Shown piece after piece: positions 56,049-64,000 of a DNA stretch of 64,000 bases. The position numbers and the translations under genes are program-made. Position 1 is the first letter of the stretch; each line of letters starts with the position of its first letter. The stretch spans positions 1,240,001 through 1,304,000 of the forward strand of contig NZ_CP165734.1 of assembly GCF_041200145.1 (NCBI RefSeq), in the 5' to 3' direction. A model generated the notes under the pieces. The model ran no database searches. It was not told the origin of the DNA and saw only the letters and a program-made list of their open reading frames with translations. This DNA comes from Bradyrhizobium sp. LLZ17 (GTDB taxonomy: Bacteria > Pseudomonadota > Alphaproteobacteria > Rhizobiales > Xanthobacteraceae).

Positions 56049-56255
56049 ATGCGTAAACCAGATCTCGGCTTCGACTATCACCGCTACCACCGGCTGCTGA
56101 CCGAGGCAGATGACGACGACAAGCGGCAGGCCTTGATCGAGCTCTTGATCGAGGAAAAAGCCAGGGAGCGGCTGGCTGCGCAACGCGCGTCGGATCGCGC
56201 CGCCATGACGGCCCATACCATTGCCAACGTGCTGAAGGCCGGCGCCCGCAACTGA
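56049..56255 (+). CDS. Small acidic/basic helical hypothetical protein
   Basis: 68 residues from ATG 56049 (MRKPDLGFDYHRYHRLLTEA). It is almost wholly helical and charged: LIELLIEEKARERLAAQRAS. No family known to me. It follows glk and might be its small co-transcribed partner. Confidence 0.6.
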   Translation: MRKPDLGFDYHRYHRLLTEADDDDKRQALIELLIEEKARERLAAQRASDRAAMTAHTIANVLKAGARN

Positions 56256-56392
56256 GACTTGCAGAGCGTACGCTACTCACGCGATCGCGCGAGCGCTTGC
56301 GAGTCCGTTAACGATCCCTGGCAATCTCGCGTCAAACTTTGTGCTGTAGGAGTTCCCCATCACCTGATGCAATTCAGGGGTCAACAGGGGGA

Positions 56393-56554
56393 ATGAACAT
56401 GAGCATGATTTCACTCGCCGCGGTTCCGGCCGGCGTCGAAAGCCAATCCAGCGACTACTCGTTCAAGACCATTGTCGTGTTCTGCTGCACGGGGCTTTTC
56501 GCCTCGTTCAGCCTGATGGCGCACGGCATCGACCTCAGCGCCGGCCTGATGTGA
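56393..56554 (+). CDS. Small single-pass membrane protein
   Basis: 53 residues from ATG 56393 with AGGGGGA in front of it. A polar N-terminus (SLAAVPAGVESQSSDYSFK) is followed by one helix, TIVVFCCTGLFASFSLMA, and a short end. Like the microproteins at 26726 and 26918 it looks like a single-helix membrane peptide. A terminator follows directly, so it is an independent transcript. Confidence 0.7.
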   Translation: MNMSMISLAAVPAGVESQSSDYSFKTIVVFCCTGLFASFSLMAHGIDLSAGLM

Positions 56555-56576
56555 GACGACCGGACTTTGGATCAAG

Positions 56577-56603
56577 ACGGCCGCCCCTCTTGGCGGCCGT
56601 TTT
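56577..56603 (+). terminator. Rho-independent terminator of the small membrane protein gene
   Basis: ACGGCCGC (56577-56584) pairs with GCGGCCGT (56593-56600), followed by TTT. It lies 22 bases after the stop at 56554. Confidence 0.85.
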
Positions 56604-56649
56604 CGTTAGGCTATGGCAGAATGCCTGACCTAACGATTTGCCTGCCCGA

Positions 56650-57027
56650 TCAGTGCGGAACCCTGAGGGTGGCTTCCGGAAACAGCGACTCGATCATGGC
56701 CTTGAGGTCGTCGAGGGCGATCGGCTTGCGCAGGATCGGTCTCCGCCGCAGCAACGACGGCAGCAGTTCCGGCCCGTAGCCCGTGGCGAACATGAACGGC
56801 TTTCCACGGCGCTCGATCAGGTCGGCGACAGGATCGACATAGAGGCCCATCAGGTTGATGTCGAGAATGGCGAGGTCGTACTGCGCGGTCATCGCGAAGG
56901 CGCTGGCGTCCCGCACATTGTCGGCTTCCGCGACGACGTGGTGGCCAAGCTCCTCCACCATGTCGGCGATCATCATTCGGATCAACGCCTCGTCTTCGAC
57001 CAGGAAAACGGAGAGTCCGCCCGTCAT
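56650..57027 (-). CDS. Single-domain response regulator (CheY-like receiver)
   Basis: 125 residues, a receiver domain alone. Acidic pocket Glu/Asp in FLVEDEALIR, phosphoacceptor Asp in DLAILDINLMG near residue 54, Thr/Ala in FMFATGYG, and the conserved Lys in LRKPIAL. With no output domain it probably works by protein contact or phosphotransfer. Receivers of this kind (often with a hybrid kinase elsewhere) are common in Rhizobiales. Confidence 0.92.
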   Translation of the reverse strand: MTGGLSVFLVEDEALIRMMIADMVEELGHHVVAEADNVRDASAFAMTAQYDLAILDINLMGLYVDPVADLIERRGKPFMFATGYGPELLPSLLRRRPILRKPIALDDLKAMIESLFPEATLRVPH

Positions 57028-57138
57028 GTCAACCCCGCAGCCAACGCACTAACCTAATCATACTCGAAGCTGCGGGAGGGGTCACGAATTCGTGGCGGGC
57101 GATGTTAATTCGGCTGCGCTCGTTCTGCTTCAACTTGA

Positions 57139-57957
57139 TCAATCCAGGCCGCGCTCGTGGCTCAGGTGAACCATCTCCTGAATGAAGACCTGCTTCTGCT
57201 TGTCGTCCAGACTCGAATACAAGGGCTCGGCGGCGTCGGCGACATTACGCTGATCGGCGGCGCGGTCGATCAGGAACTGCGCCTCGTTGCGCATCTGCTC
57301 GATGATGTCGTCGGGCGGATCCCGCTTGGCGCGCTCGACCCGAAGATTGAGCCGTTCCGCGCCATTGTGCCCCAGATAGTGCATCGAACTGGAGAAGCCG
57401 AACCAGTGCTTCTCCTGTTCAGGCGTGAGGTTGAGCTCGGTCTTGATGCGCTCGATATAGGCATCGCTGTTGGCGACGATCTGGTCGGGGGTCAATTGCG
57501 GCGCGCCGTTCTGGGTCAGGACCGTCACATCCTTGTCCTGCGGCTCATTCTTGGCTTCCTTGGTCGCCTTGGCGCCTTTGGCCGCCTTGGTGGTGTCCTT
57601 GGCGCTCTTGGCATCCTTGTCCTTGCCGGCGCCCTGCTGCTTTGCGTCCTTGCTCGTATCCTTGCCCGGATCCTTGCTCGCGTCCTTGGCAGCCGGCTGG
57701 CTGCCATTGTTGTTGTTGACGCCGAGCACACCGGTGAAGACACCGACCACGCCGCCGATAGCGCCGCCCAGAACGCCGCCAACGGGCCCCGCCGCCTTGT
57801 TGCCCGCCGCGGCCCCCTCCTGAACGCCTTTGACCAAACCCTGTGCGTTCGCGACTGCCGCGGCGCCGAGCAGCAAGGTGAGGACGGATCCGAGTGCGAG
57901 CCATCGTCGCAGGCGAAGCCGCGCAGGCGGCGCCGGGGTCATCATTCTGGTCTCCAT
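57139..57957 (-). CDS. LTXXQ-motif secreted protein (Spy/CpxP-like)
   Basis: 272 residues. A signal peptide at about 15-38 (AAAVANA) is followed by a glycine-rich hydrophobic stretch (GGVLGGAIGGVVGVFTGVLG) and a Lys/Asp/Ala-rich linker. The C-terminal helical region has LNLTPEQEKHWFGF, the LTxxQ motif of the Spy/CpxP family of periplasmic chaperones. The glycine-zipper-like stretch may insert in a membrane. Role unknown. Confidence 0.85.
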   Translation of the reverse strand: METRMMTPAPPARLRLRRWLALGSVLTLLLGAAAVANAQGLVKGVQEGAAAGNKAAGPVGGVLGGAIGGVVGVFTGVLGVNNNNGSQPAAKDASKDPGKDTSKDAKQQGAGKDKDAKSAKDTTKAAKGAKATKEAKNEPQDKDVTVLTQNGAPQLTPDQIVANSDAYIERIKTELNLTPEQEKHWFGFSSSMHYLGHNGAERLNLRVERAKRDPPDDIIEQMRNEAQFLIDRAADQRNVADAAEPLYSSLDDKQKQVFIQEMVHLSHERGLD

Positions 57958-58411
57958 CTCGATCTGCCAACCTTTCGAACGGCAGGCCTCCTGCCGGTTG
58001 CAACTCTATCGGTTTCCGCACGCGGAGGTCTAGGCGCGGACCGCCACCGTCCCCATGCGAAAGCTCTTTGCCGCGAAGCGGTTATGCAGGCTCATTCGGA
58101 ACTGCGGCGTAATTGCGCACGGATCGTCCTTGATCCGGCCGGCTCCGTGTGTGCGTCGCAAAAAGAGCAGCCGCGGTTCATGGCCAATGCACGCGACCGC
58201 GTTTCATACGCAACGTTAGTTCTAGAGCGCGAGGCATTCGGCTTTCTCGACAGACGCAATCAATCATGATCTGATCGCGCTACCAATTTGCCGCATTTTT
58301 CGCGTGGTTTTCCAATCGGAAGGGCGGCTCCAACAAGAAACTTGCAAAGCAAAAACTGAAAAAAGCTGAACGAGGAAACTCCAACAACAAGTACCCAAGC
58401 GAGGAAACGAG
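57958..58411. promoter_or_regulatory. Promoter region of the sugar ABC transporter operon
   Basis: About 450 bases between the divergent LTXXQ gene (minus) and the binding protein (plus). No supported gene. The part from 58280 to 58400 is less rich in GC than its surroundings and should hold the operon promoter, but I see no clear operator palindrome. Confidence 0.45.
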
Positions 58412-59752
58412 ATGTCACGCAAGAAACTGACGCGACGTCAATTTGTGACTGCCACTGCATTGTCCTCCGCGGCGCTGATCACGGCGCCCTATGTCCGAGG
58501 CGCCTACGCCGCCGGCAAGCTCTCGATCGGCTTCTGGGACCATTGGGTGCCCGGCGCCAACGACGCCTCCACCGCGCTCGTCAAGGAATGGGCCGACAAG
58601 GAGAAGGTCGAGGTCTCGATCGATTACATCACCAGCAACAACAAGAAGATCGAATTGACTGCCGCTGCCGAAGCGCAGGCCAAGTCCGGTCATGACATTC
58701 TTCAGATGCCGAGCTGGTGGCCGCATGCTTATTCCGAGAATCTCGAGCCGCTTAACGACGTCATGGAGCCGCTCATCAAGCAGAACGGCGAGGTGAACGG
58801 CACCGTCAAATACCTGGGACAACTGGACGGCAAATGGCTTGCCGTGCCGGCCACGCCGGGGAGCCAGATCAAGGGACCCTGCTCCCGTATTGATCTCATG
58901 AAGAAACACGCCGGCATCGACGTTCAGGAGATGTATCCGGCCGGCAGCCCGCCGAAAGATGACAACTGGACGTTGGAGACGTTCTTGAAGGCCGCGGAAG
59001 CTTGTCAGAAGGCCGGCTTCCCCTTCGGCATCGGTCTCGGCGAGACCACCGACAGCGTCGACACGGCGGGTGCAATCTTCCAGTCGTTCGGCGCCGAGCT
59101 CGTCAATGCCAAGGGCGACGTCACCGTCAAGACCGACGCGGTGCGGCAGGCACTCGAGTTCTACAAGAGGCTGATCGCCGTGTTGCCGACCGATGCGCCT
59201 TCCTGGGATGACGCCTCCAACAACAAATGGCTGATCTCGGGCCGCGGCGCGATGATCATGAACCCACCAAGCGCCTGGGCGGTCGCCAAGCGCGATGCGC
59301 CGCAGGTCGCCGAGCAATGCTGGACGCACGGCTTCCCGTCCGGTCCGAAGGGACGTTTTGCACCCTTCCTGCCTTACTTCTGGGGCGTATGGGCCTTTGG
59401 GAAGAACAAGGAAGCGGCCAAGAGCTTGCTCGTTCACCTGTCCTCGCCAGCTGCGATCGAGAAGTTCGTCGCGGCGAGCGGCGGGTACGATCTCCCGGCC
59501 TACGCGAATATGACGAAGTTCAAGACCTGGGCCGAGGAAGGGCCGCCGAAGGGCACGCTCTTCCACTATCCGGATCCCTACCATCGTCAAACCCTGTCGA
59601 TCGCCGCGTCACCGGCGCCGCCGAAGATCGCCCAACAGATCTATTTCCAGGCGACGCTGACCAAGATGGCGCTGCGCTTTGCGCAAGGAGAGAAGCTGGA
59701 CACGGCGCTCGCCTGGGCCGAGGGCGAGTGCGAGGGCTTCATGCGGACCTGA
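58412..59752 (+). CDS. ABC transporter substrate-binding protein, sugar type
   Basis: Periplasmic receptor of 446 residues. The N-terminus KLTRRQFVTATALSSAAL is a twin-arginine signal peptide with cleavage near GAYA. The mature part is of the extracellular family 1 type (MalE-like), with GFWDHWVPGANDASTAL, SWWPHAYSENLEPLNDVMEP and NNKWLISGRGAMIMNPPSAW. Family members bind sugars, sugar acids or glycerol phosphate. It is the first gene of the operon and is followed by a hairpin and two permeases. Confidence 0.92.
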   Translation: MSRKKLTRRQFVTATALSSAALITAPYVRGAYAAGKLSIGFWDHWVPGANDASTALVKEWADKEKVEVSIDYITSNNKKIELTAAAEAQAKSGHDILQMPSWWPHAYSENLEPLNDVMEPLIKQNGEVNGTVKYLGQLDGKWLAVPATPGSQIKGPCSRIDLMKKHAGIDVQEMYPAGSPPKDDNWTLETFLKAAEACQKAGFPFGIGLGETTDSVDTAGAIFQSFGAELVNAKGDVTVKTDAVRQALEFYKRLIAVLPTDAPSWDDASNNKWLISGRGAMIMNPPSAWAVAKRDAPQVAEQCWTHGFPSGPKGRFAPFLPYFWGVWAFGKNKEAAKSLLVHLSSPAAIEKFVAASGGYDLPAYANMTKFKTWAEEGPPKGTLFHYPDPYHRQTLSIAASPAPPKIAQQIYFQATLTKMALRFAQGEKLDTALAWAEGECEGFMRT

Positions 59753-59768
59753 GCCGGGTGAGTGCCAT

Positions 59769-59797
59769 GGCGGTTCACGCCTCTCGCGTGAGCCGCC
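59769..59797 (+). promoter_or_regulatory. Intercistronic hairpin after the binding-protein gene
   Basis: GGCGGTTCACGC (59769-59780) and GCGTGAGCCGCC (59786-59797) form a 12-base stem with one G-U pair and a 5-base loop, with no T-run. Such hairpins after binding-protein genes protect the 3' end and allow more receptor than permease. Confidence 0.6.
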
Positions 59798-59896
59798 GAG
59801 GCACCTCTTGATCAATCCGCGTGCCCAATGAAGCTGACCGTTGCGCCAGCTTCGCCGTTCCACATGTGCTACATGTCCTCCAAAGAGGCTAACGTC

Positions 59897-60835
59897 ATGG
59901 CCGATGTCGTCGTTGAGCAAGGCCGTCTCGCTCGTGCTGCGAGCCCGCGCAAACGGGCGAGCCTGCGCAATGCAATGGGACGGAAATCGACCGTAGCGTT
60001 CTTTCTGACGCTGCCGCTGATCCTCCTGATCGCCCTGCTCGTGCTCTATCCAGCCTTCTATTCGGTCTATCTGGCGACACTGAACAAGGCGATGACGAAG
60101 TTCGTCGGCCTCAGCAATTTCACGTTCCTGTTCAAGCGCGAAACGTTCTGGATGGTGGTGAGGCAGTCCTGCATTTTTGCGATTACCGCCGTGGTCTTCA
60201 AGGCGCTGATCGGCTTCATCGTCGCGCATTTCGTCCACAACATTCCCGGCAAAAAGCAACGCAAATGGCGCGGCATGCTGCTGGTGCCCTGGGTGATCCC
60301 GCCGGCGATGAGCACGCTGGCCTGGCTGTGGCTGTTCGACCCTTCCTACAGCGCCTTCAACTATACGCTCTCGTTCTTCGGGATCGGTCCCATCCCCTGG
60401 CTCGGTGATACCTTCTGGGCGCGTTTCTCCGTCATTCTCGTCAACGTCTGGTACGGCGCACCGTTCTTCCTGATCATGTACCTGGCCGCGCTGAAATCCG
60501 TGCCCGACCAGCTCTACGAAGCCGCAGCGATCGACGGCGCCAATTGGTGGCAGAAGATCTGGCACATCACCTTGCCGATGATGCGCAACATCATCGCCAT
60601 CACCACTCTGTTCTCGCTGATCGTCACTTTCGCCAATTTCGACATCGTGCGCATCCTGACCTCCGGCGGTCCGCTCGACCGGACCCATCTGTTCGCCACC
60701 TGGGCGTTCCAGGTCGGCATCCAGAGCAGCGACATTCCGCTCGGCGCCTGCGTCTCACTGTTCATGGTGCCGATCCTCGCCGTCGCAGCGGTCTTCATCC
60801 TGCGTGATGTCTCCAAACGCGGGAACGAAGCCTGA
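59897..60835 (+). CDS. ABC transporter permease, sugar type (MalF-like)
   Basis: Inner-membrane permease of 312 residues with six helices. The EAA loop is YEAAAIDGANWWQKIWHITL near residue 215. The start at 59897 (MADVVVEQG) is the best-supported; 59828 would add a non-conserved stretch. The next gene overlaps the stop (TGATG), so the two permeases are coupled. Confidence 0.93.
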   Translation: MADVVVEQGRLARAASPRKRASLRNAMGRKSTVAFFLTLPLILLIALLVLYPAFYSVYLATLNKAMTKFVGLSNFTFLFKRETFWMVVRQSCIFAITAVVFKALIGFIVAHFVHNIPGKKQRKWRGMLLVPWVIPPAMSTLAWLWLFDPSYSAFNYTLSFFGIGPIPWLGDTFWARFSVILVNVWYGAPFFLIMYLAALKSVPDQLYEAAAIDGANWWQKIWHITLPMMRNIIAITTLFSLIVTFANFDIVRILTSGGPLDRTHLFATWAFQVGIQSSDIPLGACVSLFMVPILAVAAVFILRDVSKRGNEA

Positions 60836-61746
60836 TGAGCACGATGGCAATCGACAAGGCGGGACCGAATCGCAAAGTCAAACTGCGCAGCATGAGTCGG
60901 GACCGCACCTGGGCGTTGCGTTGGTCCTACTTCTTCCTGGTGCTGTTTGCGATTTTCTTCCTGATACCACCGGTCTACATGCTGATCACCTCACTGAAGA
61001 GCAGCGCGGAGATTTCGGCGGCGACCAATCCGTGGTGGGTATTTCACCCGACGCTGTCGAACTATGTCGAGCTCCTGACATCGAACCAGTTCCTGCGCTT
61101 CTTCTGGAATTCCTCGATTATCTCGATCGTGGTCGTGATCGTGACGATGTTGATCAGCATCCCCGCGGCATTCGCGCTTGCGCGGATGAAGTTCTGGGGC
61201 TCGGCGACGCTCGCGACCGGCGTATTCCTCACCTATCTCATTCCGGACAGCCTTCTGTTCATTCCGCTGTTCAAGGTGCTCGCGACGGTCCAGGAGTTCA
61301 CCGGCATCCCTCTGCTGAACCGGTGGTACGTGCTGGTGTTCATCTATCCGACGCTGACCGTGCCGTTCTGCACCTGGATCATGATCGGCTATTTCGCCTC
61401 GATCCCGAAGGAGCTTGACGAGGCTGCTCTCATCGACGGCGCCTCATGGCTCCAGACCCTGACACGGATATTCATCCCGGTCGCGCTGCCGGGGCTGATC
61501 GCTGCCACCATCTTCGCCTTCACCGTGTCCTGGGCCCAGTTTCTCTATCCGCTGGTCTTCACTACGTCGATCGACCAACTCGTGCTGCCCGTCGGTATTA
61601 CGACGACGCTGATCAAGGGCGACGTTTTCAACTGGGGGCAGATCATGACCGGCGCGCTGCTTGGCGCCGCGCCGCCGCTGGTCATCTACGCCTTCCTGAT
61701 GGACTATTACATTGCCGGCCTGACCGCCGGTGCGACAAAGGGTTGA
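60835..61746 (+). CDS. ABC transporter permease, sugar type (MalG-like)
   Basis: Second permease of 303 residues with six helices. The EAA loop is DEAALIDGASWLQTLTRIFI near residue 200, and the N-terminal helix FLIPPVYMLITSLKSSAEI is typical of the MalG group. The start overlaps the stop of the first permease; the ATPase gene follows 6 bases later. Confidence 0.93.
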   Translation: MSTMAIDKAGPNRKVKLRSMSRDRTWALRWSYFFLVLFAIFFLIPPVYMLITSLKSSAEISAATNPWWVFHPTLSNYVELLTSNQFLRFFWNSSIISIVVVIVTMLISIPAAFALARMKFWGSATLATGVFLTYLIPDSLLFIPLFKVLATVQEFTGIPLLNRWYVLVFIYPTLTVPFCTWIMIGYFASIPKELDEAALIDGASWLQTLTRIFIPVALPGLIAATIFAFTVSWAQFLYPLVFTTSIDQLVLPVGITTTLIKGDVFNWGQIMTGALLGAAPPLVIYAFLMDYYIAGLTAGATKG

Positions 61747-61752
61747 TGTCTT

Positions 61753-62853
61753 ATGGCTGAAGTTGCATTGCGGAAGGTGGTCAAGCGTTACGACGAGGTC
61801 GAGGCGGTGCGCGGCATTGATCTCGACATCGCCGACCATGAGTTCATCGTGCTGGTGGGGCCCTCCGGCTGCGGCAAGTCGACGACGCTGCGCATGATCG
61901 CAGGGCTCGAGGACATCAGCGACGGCGACATCATGATCGGCGGCGACGTCGTCAACGACGTGCCGCCAAAGGATCGCGACATCGCGATGGTGTTCCAGAA
62001 CTATGCGCTCTATCCGCACATGACGGTCGCGGAGAACATGTCGTTCGGGCTGCGGCTGAAGCACTATCCGAAGGCCGAGATCAAGGCGCGGGTGACGGAA
62101 GCCGCGCGGCTCCTCGACATCACCGACCTGATCGACCGCAAACCGAAGCAGCTGTCCGGCGGCCAGCGCCAGCGCGTCGCGATGGGCCGCGCCATCGTGC
62201 GCAATCCGAAGGTCTTCCTGTTCGACGAGCCGCTGTCCAATCTCGACGCCAAGCTGCGCGTGCAGATGCGGATCGAGATCAAGAAGGTGCACCAGAAGGT
62301 GCGCACCACGACGGTCTACGTCACCCACGACCAGGTCGAGGCGATGACGCTGGCCGATCGCGTGGTGGTGATGAACAAGGGGCGCATCGAGCAGATCGGC
62401 ACGCCGAACGAGCTCTACCACAAGCCGGCGACGCGCTTCGTCGCGGGCTTCATCGGATCACCAGCGATGAACTTCATTCCGTGCCGGCTGGAAGAGTCAG
62501 GCGGCAAGCTCAACATCCGCCTGACCGACCGCATCGCCTTCCCGCTGCCACCGGCCCGTGCCGCCCGCTACAACGCGCTGCCGCGAACCGAAAACCTTCT
62601 GCTCGGCATTCGCCCCGAGCATCTCACGGAATCGCATGCGCATCTGGAGCCCGGCGTCGAGACTTTCGACACCGTGCTCGACGTCACCGAGCCGATGGGG
62701 ATGGAGACCCTGGTTTATTTCGGGCTCGAGGGCACGCCGATCTGCGGCCGTGTCGATCCCAATGCCGGCGCCAAGGACGGGGCACCCATGCGTTTGGCGA
62801 TGGACCTCAACAATATGCACCTGCTAAACGAGGCGACCGGCGTCGTGCTGTGA
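61753..62853 (+). CDS. ABC transporter ATP-binding protein, UgpC/MalK type
   Basis: ATPase of the sugar-type importer, 366 residues. Walker [11 protein letters not shown] near residue 38, signature [14 protein letters not shown], Walker [13 protein letters not shown], switch His in VTHDQVEAM. The C-terminal 130 residues form the TOBE/MalK regulatory domain (GIRPEHL). One such ATPase can serve several importers. Confidence 0.95.
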   Translation: MAEVALRKVVKRYDEVEAVRGIDLDIADHEFIVLVGPSGCGKSTTLRMIAGLEDISDGDIMIGGDVVNDVPPKDRDIAMVFQNYALYPHMTVAENMSFGLRLKHYPKAEIKARVTEAARLLDITDLIDRKPKQLSGGQRQRVAMGRAIVRNPKVFLFDEPLSNLDAKLRVQMRIEIKKVHQKVRTTTVYVTHDQVEAMTLADRVVVMNKGRIEQIGTPNELYHKPATRFVAGFIGSPAMNFIPCRLEESGGKLNIRLTDRIAFPLPPARAARYNALPRTENLLLGIRPEHLTESHAHLEPGVETFDTVLDVTEPMGMETLVYFGLEGTPICGRVDPNAGAKDGAPMRLAMDLNNMHLLNEATGVVL

Positions 62854-62887
62854 CGGCACGACCATAAGCGCGAGCAGGCGGGGGACG

Positions 62888-63877
62888 ATGGCGACCAACA
62901 AGAAGAAGATTTTCGTTACACAAACCTTGTCGCAAGGCGCGCGCACTCTTCTCACCCAACGGGACGATATCGAGCTCGTCGAGTTTCCGAACCTGATCTC
63001 GGCCAAGGACTTCGAGGCGCTGCTGAAGAGCCATGCGCCGGTCCACGGCGTGGCGCTGGGCGCCACCCCGTTCGGCGAGACAGAGCTCGAAGCCTCCAAG
63101 GACATGAAAGTGGTGACGCGGATCGGCGTCGGCTACGACGCCGTCGACGTGCCCGCCCTCTCCCGCCGCAAGGTGCCGCTGATGGTCGCAGGCAGCGCGA
63201 ACTCTCCCTCCGTCGCCGAACAGGCGCTTTTCATGATGCTGACGCTAGCCAAGCGCGCGCAGGAGATGCACGCCTGCGTCAAGGATGGCAGATGGGCCGA
63301 CCGCCTCGGCATGCTGCCATTCGATCTCTACGGCAAGACCGTGCTGATCGTCGGCTTCGGCCGCATCGGCACGCGCACCGCCAAGCGCTGCCTGGCGATG
63401 GAAATGAAGGTCCAGGTCTACGATCCCTACAAGGATGCCACCGAGATCAAGGCCGCCGGTTGCGAACCCGCGGCCGACCTCGACGCCGCGCTGCCTAACG
63501 CCGATTTCGTCACCATCCATTGCCCGAAGACGCCGGAGACAATCGGGCTTTTCAACGCGGCACGGATCGGGCTGATGAAGCCGACATCCTATCTCATCAA
63601 CACCGCGCGCGGCGGCATCGTGAAAGAAGCGGCGCTGTACGAAGCGCTGACCACGGGCAAGCTCGCCGGCGCCGGCATCGACGTGTTCGAGCAGGAGCCG
63701 CCGCCGGTCAGCCACGCGCTGCTCGCGCTGCCCAACGTCATCATCGCTCCGCATGTCGCCGGCGTCACCGTCGAGGCGGTGATCCGCATGAGCGAGCAGA
63801 CCGCGCGCAACATCCTGAGTGTGCTCGACGGTGATCCGATCCGGCAGAACATCATCAATCAGGACGTGCTCGGCTGA
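62888..63877 (+). CDS. D-isomer-specific 2-hydroxyacid dehydrogenase (PGDH-like)
   Basis: NAD(P)-dependent oxidoreductase of 329 residues. Rossmann motif VLIVGFGRIGTRTAKRCLAM near residue 155; catalytic Arg in NTARGGIV, Glu in FEQEPPP and His in IAPHVAGVT. It is short compared with SerA because no ACT domain is present, so a hydroxypyruvate/glyoxylate or other 2-keto acid reductase is as likely as phosphoglycerate dehydrogenase. Its place 35 bases after the ABC ATPase gene suggests it acts on the imported compound or a product of it. Confidence 0.88.
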   Translation: MATNKKKIFVTQTLSQGARTLLTQRDDIELVEFPNLISAKDFEALLKSHAPVHGVALGATPFGETELEASKDMKVVTRIGVGYDAVDVPALSRRKVPLMVAGSANSPSVAEQALFMMLTLAKRAQEMHACVKDGRWADRLGMLPFDLYGKTVLIVGFGRIGTRTAKRCLAMEMKVQVYDPYKDATEIKAAGCEPAADLDAALPNADFVTIHCPKTPETIGLFNAARIGLMKPTSYLINTARGGIVKEAALYEALTTGKLAGAGIDVFEQEPPPVSHALLALPNVIIAPHVAGVTVEAVIRMSEQTARNILSVLDGDPIRQNIINQDVLG

Positions 63878-63888
63878 AGAGAATCCAG

Positions 63889-63911
63889 GGCGGGTGGCCC
63901 ATCCACCCGCC
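63889..63911 (+). terminator. Hairpin after the dehydrogenase gene
   Basis: GGCGGGTGG (63889-63897) pairs with CCACCCGCC (63903-63911), 11 bases after the stop. A weak T stretch (TTCG) follows. Probable end of the ABC-dehydrogenase operon. Confidence 0.6.
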
Positions 63912-64000
63912 TTCGCAGCGCCAGAATGCGTCCCATTTTGGTGCAGATCGAGCCCCAACTCAGCCTTAATCAAACCCGCGTATAAGCCAGCCGCGCCGGC

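Overview
The window looks like chromosomal DNA of an alphaproteobacterium, most probably Bradyrhizobium or a close relative. This rests on high GC, GC-rich third positions and gene families typical of Bradyrhizobiaceae: DUF1236 and LTXXQ secreted proteins, GrlR-like proteins, TRAP transporters and the rlpA-dacF-tmk-holB-metG-tatD block. It is an inference from content; no rRNA is present.

Layout. 1-3.9 kb: end of a DASS anion symporter, methionine ABC transporter metNI (metI frameshifted), a HAD phosphatase and a secreted protein. 3.9-10.1 kb: M24 peptidase, a TRAP transporter and an AMP-forming acyl-CoA ligase. 10.3-12.8 kb: RutR-like TetR regulator and an NCS1 permease with an inverted repeat between them. 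13.6-17.5 kb: AraC regulator and a second TRAP operon whose binding protein carries a nonsense codon. 17.6-26.4 kb: housekeeping block on the minus strand (metallo-hydrolase, tatD, metG, holB, tmk, dacF, rlpA) interrupted by a plus-strand epoxide hydrolase. 26.7-31.5 kb: small membrane or secreted proteins and surface-polysaccharide genes. 31.6-35.7 kb: tRNA-Ser(UGA), a caspase-like gene, a duplicated 3' fragment of it and two decayed tyrosine-recombinase remnants, probably the scar of an integrated element. 35.7-40.8 kb: LuxR regulator, SemiSWEET-like protein, a double-glycine-leader peptide, a polytopic membrane protein and small zinc-ribbon proteins. 41-44 kb: ilvD and a glyoxalase-fold protein.

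44.2-48.8 kb is the most interesting part: a compact RiPP cluster of the thiazole/oxazole-modified microcin (TOMM) class. A 139-residue precursor ends in a Cys-Gly-Arg-rich core with 15 cysteines. It is followed by a fused E1-like/YcaO cyclodehydratase and a SagB-type dehydrogenase, then by two strong terminators. The expected product is a polythiazole peptide. No dedicated exporter or immunity gene is seen.

48.8-64 kb: DUF1236 protein, GrlR-like protein, nadE and pncA (NAD synthesis and salvage) flanking a PhaC-like hydrolase, glucokinase, small proteins, a receiver-only response regulator, an LTXXQ protein, and a four-gene sugar-type ABC transporter followed by a 2-hydroxyacid dehydrogenase.

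Several genes expected to be intact (metI, dctQM, tatD, metG, nadE and others) are broken by one- or two-base shifts, several of them at homopolymers. That pattern suggests sequence error more than gene decay, so these genes are given as full-length spans with the break position noted.
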